Below are positions 1-6,350 of a DNA stretch of 8,941 nucleotides, in pieces; position 1 is the first letter of the stretch, and each line of letters begins with the position of its first letter. Position numbers and translations under genes: made by a program. Origin of the DNA: Desulfuromonas sp. SDB (GTDB lineage Bacteria > SDB-A); the NCBI GenBank assembly GCA_001412365.1, contig LKUE01000040.1, positions 1 to 8,941 of the forward strand. Direction: 5' to 3'. Below the pieces are notes generated by a model. It saw only the letters and a program-made list of their open reading frames with translations. It was not told where the DNA came from and searched no databases.

Positions 1-54
1 TATTTAACAACCCCGTTTTCTCATATTCCCGGTGAACCAATACATTACATGTGC

Positions 55-77
55 TGATAAAATCTTCAATTTTATCA
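55..77. repeat. Perfect 9-bp inverted repeat (AT-rich hairpin)
   Basis: TGATAAAAT at 55-63 and ATTTTATCA at 69-77 are exact reverse complements around a 5-nt CTTCA loop. The left arm begins on a possible TGA stop (55-57) of an upstream reading frame. No U-run follows on either strand, so it does not look like a standard intrinsic terminator. It could be a weak transcript-end hairpin or a protein-binding palindrome. The symmetry is certain; the function is unknown. Confidence 0.5.
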
Positions 78-176
78 AAGTAAAAATACTGAAATAATAA
101 ATCTAATATAAATTAGCCACAGGATTCCTCCCCACAATCTACCCCACTAATAGAGATTAATAAATCGAAATCGTGG

Positions 177-205
177 TGTACAAATTTAACTTGTCATCTT
201 ATAAT
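177..205 (+). promoter_or_regulatory. Candidate sigma70-type promoter for the 244-1449 unit
   Basis: An exact TATAAT lies at 200-205, preceded after a 17-nt spacer by TGTACA at 177-182, which matches 4 of 6 positions of the TTGACA -35 box. Transcription would begin near 212, giving a leader of about 30 nt before the ATG at 244. An AAGGGG SD at 232-237 lies 6 nt before that ATG. AT-rich sequence makes chance -10 boxes common, but the spacing and placement are right. Confidence 0.5.
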
Positions 206-243
206 TTTTTAAAAATCTTATCATATCTAAAAAGGGGTAAGAA

Positions 244-672
244 ATGAAAGAAGATCTTCAGCATCTGCAGTTACTGGGAATTTTTCATTACATATTAGGC
301 ATTATTGTTGCTCTGTTTTCCTGTTTTCCTTTCATCCACCTGACCATGGGGATTATATTTGTAATCTTAGCCCATCAACCGCCCTCGGGGGCAGAAGAAC
401 CACCTCCGGCAATAATTGGTTGGTTGTTTATTATCATAGCCTCAGTAATCATTCTTATCGGCTGGACTATTGCATTTTTGATTATTATGGCAGGAAGAAA
501 TTACAACCGCAAAAAGCATTACACCTACTGCCTGGTGATTGCCTGTGTCGAATGTCTATTCATGCCCTTGGGAACAGCATTGGGAATCTTTTCTATTGTG
601 GTATTAATTAGGGATACAGTGAAGCAGATCTTTGAACAAGGGGGACAACTTCCGGTTGACAGTCCCAAGTAA
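244..672 (+). CDS. Small multi-pass membrane protein, uncharacterised
   Basis: The 142-residue protein has no assigned function. A short charged N-terminus (MKEDLQHL) leads into hydrophobic stretches at about 12-42 (possibly a re-entrant or paired segment), 57-83 and 95-122. The first two are separated by a Pro/Glu-rich loop at 45-56 (PPSGAEEPPP). A basic loop at 85-92 (RNYNRKKH) should face the cytoplasm, and the tail is polar. The pattern resembles widespread small membrane proteins of unknown function that start with 'HL..L.IFHYI.G' and end with a 'GTALGIF.I..L' helix, but I cannot name a Pfam family. The start is supported by AAGGGG 6 nt upstream. The next gene begins 3 nt after the stop, so the two are probably co-transcribed and translationally coupled. 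Confidence 0.8.
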   Translation: MKEDLQHLQLLGIFHYILGIIVALFSCFPFIHLTMGIIFVILAHQPPSGAEEPPPAIIGWLFIIIASVIILIGWTIAFLIIMAGRNYNRKKHYTYCLVIACVECLFMPLGTALGIFSIVVLIRDTVKQIFEQGGQLPVDSPK

Positions 673-675
673 TAA

Positions 676-1449
676 ATGATTATTGATCAGGTTATTGACC
701 AGGTATATTTTCGAAAAGCTGAACATCCACAAGCGAATAAAAGCATAATTTACTTACACGGACTGGGTGAATCGGGGCTTTGTTTTAGTAATCTGATTTC
801 CGATAGTAGATTATCAAGATTTAATCATTATGTTCCAGATTTTCCCGGCTACGGAAAATCACCTTCCCTGGATAAGACTTTCAGTTTGCTTGACTTTTCT
901 GAAGTGATTAAAGATTTCATTGACAAAATTAAACTTAATCAGGTAATAATTCTCGGTCATTCCATGGGAGGTGTGGTTGGGCTGCTCTTGGCTGAAAAAT
1001 ATCCTGATCTGGTAGAATTATTCATCAATGTGGAAGGGAATATCTCTCCGGATGACTGTACTCTGAGCAGATCGGTAACCGGATATTCTGCTGAAGATTT
1101 TCTGGATTTCGGGTATGAAAAGATGCTGGACAAAGTTTACCTAGCAGGGATGGAAAATAGAGACTTACGAGGATATTATCCCAGTATGAGATTCTGTAAT
1201 CCAAGAATTTATTATCAGAACAGCCAGGAACTTATTAATCTGTCCAACACTGAAAAGTTGGCAGAAAGAATGTCCGGATTGAAATGTGACAAAGTTTATA
1301 TTCTGGGAATTCCCCGGGGAACCGGAAAGAGATCCCGGGATTTACTGGATAAAGCAAGAGTTAAATGGATTGCGGTGGAAAATTCGGGACACTGGCCTTT
1401 TCTTGACCAGCCGGATAGGTTTATTGAAATAATAGAAAGTATAACATAA
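676..1449 (+). CDS. Alpha/beta-hydrolase fold protein
   Basis: This 257-residue soluble protein is a probable esterase/lipase-like hydrolase of unknown substrate. The fold's landmarks appear in order: an oxyanion-hole HG at 28-29 (YLHGLG), the FPGYG loop at 56-60, the nucleophile elbow GHSMGG at 94-99 with Ser96, and a C-terminal SGHWPF with the likely catalytic His239. The usual Asp after strand 7 is not evident: the region after VYILGIP reads RGTGKRSRD. Glu120 in NVEGN, after the strand that follows the nucleophile helix, is a plausible alternative acid, as in haloalkane dehalogenase-type triads. No signal peptide is visible, so it should be cytosolic. The ATG is 3 nt after the membrane-protein stop and lacks a clear SD of its own, which suggests coupled translation. 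The substrate cannot be predicted. Confidence 0.88.
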   Translation: MIIDQVIDQVYFRKAEHPQANKSIIYLHGLGESGLCFSNLISDSRLSRFNHYVPDFPGYGKSPSLDKTFSLLDFSEVIKDFIDKIKLNQVIILGHSMGGVVGLLLAEKYPDLVELFINVEGNISPDDCTLSRSVTGYSAEDFLDFGYEKMLDKVYLAGMENRDLRGYYPSMRFCNPRIYYQNSQELINLSNTEKLAERMSGLKCDKVYILGIPRGTGKRSRDLLDKARVKWIAVENSGHWPFLDQPDRFIEIIESIT

Positions 1450-1495
1450 ACCATAGAACTCAACTCACCCCTATCCTGCCAACACAGAGAAAAGA

Positions 1496-2305
1496 TTAGT
1501 TTTTGTAGTTATCTTCAATCATTTTAATGATTAGATCGGAATTGAATAATTTTAGTTCAGATTTATTGAATAAAAACCTTTCCACATCTTTTTTACTCTG
1601 TTCAAAATCAATATTTTTAACTCTATCAATTAAAAATTTATTCAAATTTTGCTGATCAATTTTGAATTCATTTTTCTCTGTCTGGTAAATTGCATTATTT
1701 AGAAGAGTTAAATTTGGTTCAACTTTCTTACTCAAATACCAGATAAGATCATAGATATCTCTTCCCTTGGTATATTTTCTATAAAAACAAGCATGAAGTT
1801 TAGTGGCAAATAAAGAAGGGAGATCATAATGTTTAATGGTTAGGAAAAAAAAACGATTATTAATAGATAAATCTGTATTTCCTCCTTTAGGAGGATTTGA
1901 ATCAATTTCAATTTTTATAAATATATTTTGATTGGGATGAGATGACAGATCGAATTTATAGAGAAGTTCCGGAAATTTAACATCTATACTTTTAACTACT
2001 TGACTTGCATTAATTTTCATTGAAACTTTTAATTGGTTTAGTTCAGCTAGATGATAATTCAATTTTTCAGCTAGTTTTTCAATATCAAAATTTCCTTCAG
2101 TTTGAGAAAAATCTAAATCCTCTGAAAATCTCTGCAGATCATATAATACTCTAAGTGTTGTCCCTCCGGTAAACACCAGAATTTTAAAGAATCCAGCTTC
2201 ATCAATAATTTTTAAAATTAATAGTTGGAGAAACTCCTTAACTAAAAAAATGTTATCTTCTCTGCTTTTAGTTTTATCTATTTGTCTGGCTAGTAATTCC
2301 AACAC
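1496..2305 (-). CDS. abiEii: AbiEii/AbiGii-family nucleotidyltransferase toxin
   Basis: This is the probable toxin of an AbiE-type (type IV) toxin-antitoxin system, 269 residues, cytosolic. The nucleotidyltransferase signature is clear: GGTTLR at 47-52 and RFSEDLDFS at 59-67, with the metal-binding acidic pair Asp63/Asp65. It is followed by IKIEID at 130-135 and the downstream family motif with Lys169 and R182-D183...D186 (KLHACFYRKYTKGRDIYDL). Known relatives include the lactococcal phage-resistance toxin AbiEii, reported to bind GTP, and mycobacterial MenT enzymes that add nucleotides to tRNA; the target here is unknown. The start is GTG (2305-2303), directly after the TAG of the antitoxin gene, with GGAGAG at 2316-2311 five nt upstream. 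All key residues are present, so the enzyme looks intact. The gene is markedly AT-rich against the flanking genes. Confidence 0.93.
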   Translation of the reverse strand: MLELLARQIDKTKSREDNIFLVKEFLQLLILKIIDEAGFFKILVFTGGTTLRVLYDLQRFSEDLDFSQTEGNFDIEKLAEKLNYHLAELNQLKVSMKINASQVVKSIDVKFPELLYKFDLSSHPNQNIFIKIEIDSNPPKGGNTDLSINNRFFFLTIKHYDLPSLFATKLHACFYRKYTKGRDIYDLIWYLSKKVEPNLTLLNNAIYQTEKNEFKIDQQNLNKFLIDRVKNIDFEQSKKDVERFLFNKSELKLFNSDLIIKMIEDNYKN

Positions 2306-2935
2306 CTATTCTCTCCAATACTTAATGAAATTATCTGTAATTTGGTTTAGTTTTTTACTCTCATAAAGTCTTAAATTATTTTTCAATTTAAATAAATCAA
2401 TATCAACATCCCGGTTAATTCTAAAAGATTCCGAAAAAATCTGAATATCATCACTTGGAATATTGCTCAAATTGAAATAAAAAAAATCCAACAATGCTTT
2501 TTCAGGATCAGCAAGATAATAAATTAAATCATTCTCATCTTTTTTTTCAGTAAATCCGTTAAAACAATATGGTTTAATGTGCTGATAGATAAAAGTACCA
2601 AAATTATTATTGTATTCTACTGTTTTTCTAGTAGTAACCGAGGTTACCCCAATTGTTTTTTCTGGAATTAAGCTGTAGATAGATAAAGCATATTGACTGG
2701 AAACATAGGAAGGAAAGCGTAGTTGAGAGGCAATAAATAATGGAGATAAACCAATTTTTCTATCATCATGATTAAGAGTATACAATCCTCTCCTTAATTT
2801 TAATACTAACCCCTGCTTACACCAATAATTCAACTGATACTTCAAAGTTCCATGATTTTCAGATAAAGACATTAAATTCGAACTTGAAAAAACAGGAACA
2901 TTATTGAATTTTCTTTTTAATTCTTGATATTTCAT
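2306..2935 (-). CDS. abiEi: AbiEi-family antitoxin / transcriptional regulator
   Basis: This is the probable antitoxin of the AbiE pair, 209 residues. Residues 1-55 look like the winged helix-turn-helix of the family: a helical stretch (SSSNLMSLSENHG), a recognition-helix region (LKYQLNYWCKQG) and the wing LKLRRGLYTL. The C-terminal part has family-typical elements: YVSSQYALSIYSLIP, a beta-rich middle, and LADPEKALLDFFYF. In studied AbiE systems this protein represses its own promoter through inverted repeats and neutralises the toxin without stable complex formation (type IV); I infer the same here. It precedes the toxin with no intergenic bases (TAG then GTG). The ATG at 2935-2933 has no clear SD. 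It is preceded by the strong promoter at 2970-2998, which overlaps an imperfect palindrome. Confidence 0.9.
   Translation of the reverse strand: MKYQELKRKFNNVPVFSSSNLMSLSENHGTLKYQLNYWCKQGLVLKLRRGLYTLNHDDRKIGLSPLFIASQLRFPSYVSSQYALSIYSLIPEKTIGVTSVTTRKTVEYNNNFGTFIYQHIKPYCFNGFTEKKDENDLIYYLADPEKALLDFFYFNLSNIPSDDIQIFSESFRINRDVDIDLFKLKNNLRLYESKKLNQITDNFIKYWRE
2311..2316 (-). promoter_or_regulatory. Internal SD for the toxin, inside the antitoxin's last codons
   Basis: GGAGAG read on the minus strand (2316 to 2311) falls within the Trp-Arg-Glu codons that end the antitoxin. It sits 5 nt before the GTG at 2305-2303. It selects this GTG as the toxin start and implies that toxin translation is coupled to termination of antitoxin translation. 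Confidence 0.65.
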
Positions 2936-2949
2936 TTCAGTAGTTTATA

Positions 2950-2983
2950 AAATATTATTATTTATTGAAATAATATAATATTT
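2950..2983. repeat. Imperfect palindrome over the AbiE -10 box, candidate operator
   Basis: The left arm at 2950-2963 (AAATATTATTATTT) pairs with the right arm at 2968-2983 (AAATAATATAATATTT) if a 2-nt bulge is allowed; the arms are separated by only 4 nt. It covers the predicted -10 and start site of the toxin-antitoxin operon. AbiEi regulators are known to bind inverted repeats in their own promoters, which makes this a plausible operator. The sequence is almost pure A/T, so such symmetry can arise by chance. Confidence 0.35.
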
Positions 2984-2998
2984 TTTTCTTTTTGTCAA
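2970..2998 (-). promoter_or_regulatory. Promoter of the AbiE toxin-antitoxin operon
   Basis: On the minus strand a perfect TTGACA (2998-2993) is followed after 17 nt by TATTAT (2975-2970), a 5/6 match to the -10 consensus. The predicted start is near 2963, giving a leader of about 28 nt to the antitoxin ATG at 2935. It is the best-formed promoter in the window. The -10 lies inside the imperfect palindrome at 2950-2983, consistent with autoregulation by AbiEi. Confidence 0.7.
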
Positions 2999-3100
2999 AA
3001 TGTATCTAAAGAGATAGTACAAATTATTACATTATAAAAACTTAAAAATAAAATAAAACTTTACTGAATTAGATTTACTAGATTAAAATTATAAAGATAA

Positions 3101-4093
3101 ATGATGAAAAGATATATATTTCTTATTTTTTTAGCAACTATAAGCTTTACCCTAAACATCCTTGGTGAAGATGTAATAGTCTATACTGCCAATCAAAGTT
3201 TTGATTCCCGCATCTATATTTTAAGAATGGATGGCTCGGTATATCAGTATTATGAGTATGCCAATTATCATTTTGTAGATATGGAAGTAATCAACAATGA
3301 ACTTTACGTCTCCGAAGCATTTGCCCCCCGGGTGTACAAGGTTGACCTTACCAATGGAAATCTGGAAGTTATTGTAGATGATTGGTCTCTATTTTATTTT
3401 TACGATTTAGCTTATGATGGAACTTATCTCTATGTGACCGAATGGGACTTAAACCGTTATGATATCAACGGTACTAAGCAGGGAACCGCCAGTTTCGACG
3501 AAGATGTGATGGGAAGCGCTTGGGATGGAGCACATTACTGGACCTTAAATGATAGCCAGGAAATCAAATGCTGGGATATATCCGGATGGCCCATTTTAAC
3601 TGAACTTCCCGACAGTGTTTTTTCACCCCCCACTCCTGATTGCCGGGGTTTGTGGTTTGACGGCAATTATTTCTGGACAGCAGAATCCAAAGATTATGCC
3701 GGAAATATATATCAGTTTGATAAGCAGGGACAGATTGTCAATCAATGGACTGAACCAACTTACCGGGGCTGGTCTGCCTGCGTAATAGATGATTTTATCA
3801 GCAGTGTGGAAGAAGAAGAAATTGATCAGCAATCTGATAATCTAGTTCGAATAAATAGAATTCAAAGTTCCGGTTATATTAATCTAAAACTATTCCTGCC
3901 CCAGCCAACTTCTGTAAATATTACTGTATACTTCTTATCCGGAGAAGTTGCTTATAGTTATTGGGATAAAGAATTAAATTCAGGAATCCATAATTTATCA
4001 CTGAAATTTACCAGTGTTCCCACCGGAATTTATTTTTGCCGAATAGTCACTGATTTTAAATTTGAAACTTATAAAATAATGTACTTTAAATAA
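3101..4093 (+). CDS. Secreted beta-propeller-like protein with T9SS-type C-terminal domain
   Basis: This 330-residue exported protein is probably surface-displayed or released. Residues 1-22 form a signal peptide (MMKR, then a hydrophobic core to ILG, likely cut before EDV). The body carries spaced, similar strand motifs typical of a propeller: NNELYVSEA (65-73), DGTYLYVTE (106-114), DGAHYWTLN (142-150) and DGNYFWTAE (187-195), spaced about 36-45 residues and each near a 'Y.FD..G' turn. This is fewer than a full classical propeller. Residues from about 250 form an Ig-like T9SS type-A-style tail: NITVYFLSGE, a GIHNLSL strand, PTGIYFCRI and a short lysine-ending strand. No enzyme motif is visible, so binding or adhesion is the best guess. 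There is no SD before ATG 3101 and a second ATG follows at 3104, so the exact start is open by one codon. Confidence 0.85.
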   Translation: MMKRYIFLIFLATISFTLNILGEDVIVYTANQSFDSRIYILRMDGSVYQYYEYANYHFVDMEVINNELYVSEAFAPRVYKVDLTNGNLEVIVDDWSLFYFYDLAYDGTYLYVTEWDLNRYDINGTKQGTASFDEDVMGSAWDGAHYWTLNDSQEIKCWDISGWPILTELPDSVFSPPTPDCRGLWFDGNYFWTAESKDYAGNIYQFDKQGQIVNQWTEPTYRGWSACVIDDFISSVEEEEIDQQSDNLVRINRIQSSGYINLKLFLPQPTSVNITVYFLSGEVAYSYWDKELNSGIHNLSLKFTSVPTGIYFCRIVTDFKFETYKIMYFK

Positions 4094-4111
4094 CTTTTTG
4101 CCAATTGAGAT

Positions 4112-4154
4112 ATTATCCCATTTATCAAAGGATAATTTAAACTGATGCTCAGTT
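4112..4154 (+). terminator. Two short hairpins between 4093 and 4176, weak terminator or operator candidates
   Basis: ATTATCC (4112-4118) pairs with GGATAAT (4130-4136) around an 11-nt loop. AACTGA (4140-4145) pairs with TCAGTT (4149-4154) around TGC. The second is followed by ATATTTCT, only mildly U-rich, and ends 8 nt before the next gene's SD. Either could attenuate read-through from the propeller gene or serve as a binding site for the dehydrogenase gene. Both are short and AT-rich. Confidence 0.25.
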
Positions 4155-4175
4155 ATATTTCTAAGGAGGAAGATT

Positions 4176-5840
4176 ATGAGTGATAATTCCAGCAATACTG
4201 AAAACAAATATTCAATTAGCCCGGAAGCTGAAAAATTTCCCATACCTGTTGATGCTGAATATCAACCTGAATTTCAAAGATTGAAAAAATTATCTGAACA
4301 GGCAAAAAAAGAGGGGAAAGAAATTGTAGTGGTGTTGGGGGTGGGATTTGTGGGAGCAGTAATGGCTGGAATTATTGCCGATGCCAAAGATAATAAAGGT
4401 AATCCCCTGTACTACGTTATCGGCTGTCAAAGACCCAGTGTAAGGTCTTACTGGAAAATTCCATTGTTAAATCAGGGGAAGGCGCCGGTGAAGGCAGATG
4501 ATCCGGAAGTGGATGTAATCATTGAGAGGTGCGTCAACCAGCAGAAAAACCTAACCGCTACATTCAACAACGATTGTCTTAAACTGGCAGATGTAGTGGT
4601 GGTGGATATCCAATGCGACTACACCAAGCATGATCTGGGCAAGATGAAAACAGGAGAAGCGGAGATGAGTGCCTTCGAGCAGTCCATGAGAATTATCGGG
4701 GAAAAAATACCCCCGGATTGCCTGGTATTGATAGAAACCACAGTTGCCCCGGGTACTACTGAATTTGTAGCCTTTCCCATCATGGCTAAAGAATTTACCA
4801 AAAGAGGTATCAAATCCGATCCATTACTTTCCCACAGTTTCGAAAGAGTGATGCCGGGCAAAAACTATGTTGCCAGCATAAGGGATTTCTGGAGAGTGTG
4901 CGCGGGATGCAATCCCGAAGCCACCCGACGGGTAGAGCAATTTCTGAAAAAAGTTCTGAATACTGATAAATATCCCCTAACCGTTATGGACCGGCCCATT
5001 GAATCTGAGACAACCAAGATAGTTGAAAATTCATACCGAGCAGCTATTCTTGCGTTTATGAATGAGTGGAGTGTTTTTGCCGAGAGGAATGGAGTTGATC
5101 TAATAAAAGTAATCCAGGCAATTAAAGTCCGTCCCACTCATTCCAATATCATCTTCCCCGGTCCGGGAATTGGGGGATACTGTCTTCCCAAGGACGGAGG
5201 ATTGGGTTACTGGGCTTATAAGCATATTCTAGGATTTGAAGATGGAGACCGAATCTTTAAAATCACTCCAGTATCCATTGACATCAATGACACCCGGGGA
5301 CTGCATGTTGCAGAATTGACCAGGGATGCATTGCGGAATATGGGCAGGTACATCGCCGGATCGGATGTAGTAGTTTGCGGAGCAAGCTACAGGCAGGATG
5401 TCGGCGATACCCGTTACAGCGGCAGTGAATTGGTGATAAGAAAATTAAAGGAAATGGGAGCGGAGATCAGAGTACATGATCCCTATGTTGATCACTGGTA
5501 TGAGTTTGAAAAGCAGGATAGCTATCCCCGTCCTGGATTTTCCTGGAAGAGATTCTTCAGAAACCAGGAAGATCTGGTTAATATCAACGTAACTGAAAAT
5601 CTGGAAGAAGTACTGCCCGGTGCAGAAGCTCTTGTATTGGCAGTACCCCATCAGCCCTATCTGGAACTTGACCCGCAGGAGATAGTTAAACTGGCAGGTG
5701 CCCCCCTGGCGGTTATTGACTGTTTCGGCATATTAAGCGATAAACAGATAAGAAGATACTTTGAACTGGGGTGTGAAGTAAAAGCCCTGGGTAGAGGGCA
5801 TATTCAGAGGATTAAAAAACAGGTTATCAAGAATAAATAA
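4176..5840 (+). CDS. Nucleotide-sugar dehydrogenase (UDP-glucose/GDP-mannose dehydrogenase family), long variant
   Basis: This is an NAD-dependent enzyme predicted to oxidise a nucleotide sugar's C6 alcohol to a carboxylate for surface polysaccharide synthesis; cytosolic. It shows an N-terminal Rossmann loop GVGFVG (55-60), ETTVAPGTT in the NAD domain, a central helix with Lys281 and Asn285 (TTKIVENSYRA), the catalytic-cysteine loop GGYCLPKD with Cys336 and Lys339, and a C-terminal Rossmann domain with GDTRYS (Arg413). All key residues are present. At 554 residues it is much longer than the usual 390-450. Extra sequence lies in about 45 residues before the first strand, an insertion after it (around RPSVRSYWKIP...VKADD), and a segment around 445-475 (HWYEFEKQDSYPRPGFSWK). 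The substrate cannot be assigned. A strong SD, AAGGAGG at 4163-4169, lies 6 nt before ATG. It is probably co-transcribed with the gene 10 nt downstream. Confidence 0.93.
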   Translation: MSDNSSNTENKYSISPEAEKFPIPVDAEYQPEFQRLKKLSEQAKKEGKEIVVVLGVGFVGAVMAGIIADAKDNKGNPLYYVIGCQRPSVRSYWKIPLLNQGKAPVKADDPEVDVIIERCVNQQKNLTATFNNDCLKLADVVVVDIQCDYTKHDLGKMKTGEAEMSAFEQSMRIIGEKIPPDCLVLIETTVAPGTTEFVAFPIMAKEFTKRGIKSDPLLSHSFERVMPGKNYVASIRDFWRVCAGCNPEATRRVEQFLKKVLNTDKYPLTVMDRPIESETTKIVENSYRAAILAFMNEWSVFAERNGVDLIKVIQAIKVRPTHSNIIFPGPGIGGYCLPKDGGLGYWAYKHILGFEDGDRIFKITPVSIDINDTRGLHVAELTRDALRNMGRYIAGSDVVVCGASYRQDVGDTRYSGSELVIRKLKEMGAEIRVHDPYVDHWYEFEKQDSYPRPGFSWKRFFRNQEDLVNINVTENLEEVLPGAEALVLAVPHQPYLELDPQEIVKLAGAPLAVIDCFGILSDKQIRRYFELGCEVKALGRGHIQRIKKQVIKNK

Positions 5841-5850
5841 AGGATATTTC

Positions 5851-6306
5851 ATGTGTTTTAATAAATTACTAATAATATCAGTTTTTATTATCTCCAGCAG
5901 CCTGATCTATGCAGACAGTCTAAATCTAGATGATCATATCCTCAATCCGAGTTTAGACAGCACCAGTGTTACCGGATACTACATCCCTGAAGATATTGAA
6001 GATTGTATTGATGAATTAGATCAGATGCTGCCGGAAGAGTTGATTGATGAAATTAAAGAAAAAACTGAAGAAGAATTAATTGAATATCACTTCTCACTGG
6101 GTGTATTGTTGAGAACTATATGGAATCTGTGGGGGGAAACCAGATTAGCCGAGTACTTCAGGGAGTTGGAAATTTTTCATCCCGATGACATGTCCATGAT
6201 TATTATCACCTCATATTACCGGTATCTGCATGATCAACCTTTGAAACTAGATGAACAGATAGAATACTACCAAAAGTTCTGGGAAAACATCAAACCGAGT
6301 AAGTAG
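5851..6306 (+). CDS. Small exported DUF6794-like protein
   Basis: This 151-residue protein is of unknown function. Residues 1-21 are a signal peptide with cleavage likely after LIYA, before Asp22. The mature part is acidic and helical. It carries motifs I associate with DUF6794: YIPEDIEDCIDELDQML (44-60), YHFSLG (79-84), NLWGETRLAEYF (92-103) and IFHPDDMS (108-115), ending with a helical LDEQIEYYQKFWE. The family assignment is from memory of the motif pattern. The protein should be periplasmic or secreted; the signal peptide has a Cys at position 2 but no lipobox. The SD AAAGGA (5839-5844) overlaps the upstream dehydrogenase stop TAA (5838-5840) and lies 6 nt before ATG, implying a shared transcript and possibly coupled translation. 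The functional link to the dehydrogenase is unproven. Confidence 0.78.
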   Translation: MCFNKLLIISVFIISSSLIYADSLNLDDHILNPSLDSTSVTGYYIPEDIEDCIDELDQMLPEELIDEIKEKTEEELIEYHFSLGVLLRTIWNLWGETRLAEYFRELEIFHPDDMSMIIITSYYRYLHDQPLKLDEQIEYYQKFWENIKPSK

Positions 6307-6350
6307 TTGTTTCTCAGTATTTAGTATAAAACTTATCTTAAATGTTTTTA

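Larger units (their letters stand above)
1..243. other. Gene-free left edge with AT-rich leader sequence
   Basis: I see no convincing gene here. The first plus-strand frame stays open from the window edge to a TGA at 55-57 (18 codons, ending HYMC), so the last residues of an upstream gene are possible, but the peptide is not recognisable. The rest is AT-rich, non-coding in appearance, and holds the hairpin at 55-77 and the candidate promoter at 177-205 described separately. No tRNA, riboswitch or repeat array is visible. Confidence 0.5.

Noticed and set aside
1450-1495. Expected terminator between the convergent hydrolase and toxin genes
   Set aside because: I see no hairpin with a U-run in this 46-nt gap.
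1961-2420. Possible frameshift or decay in the toxin-antitoxin genes because of the A/T composition
   Set aside because: Both genes read through at full family length with all key motifs, so there is no sign of breakage.
3033-3089. TATAAA (3033-3038) and TAAAAT (3084-3089) as -10 boxes for the gene at 3101
   Set aside because: The first has no credible -35 at 16-18 nt, and the second would leave almost no leader; both are expected by chance in such A/T sequence.
3623-3832. Minus-strand 69-codon open frame inside the propeller gene
   Set aside because: It is antisense to a clearly coding, motif-bearing gene, has no SD and no recognisable protein.
3998-4243. Minus-strand 81-codon frame across the propeller/dehydrogenase gap
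   Set aside because: It runs antisense to the T9SS-type tail and through the dehydrogenase SD and start; it looks like a chance frame in AT-rich DNA.
4619-5137. Two minus-strand frames (80 and 90 codons) inside the dehydrogenase gene
   Set aside because: Shadows of a strongly conserved enzyme gene with intact active-site motifs; no SD or known domain.
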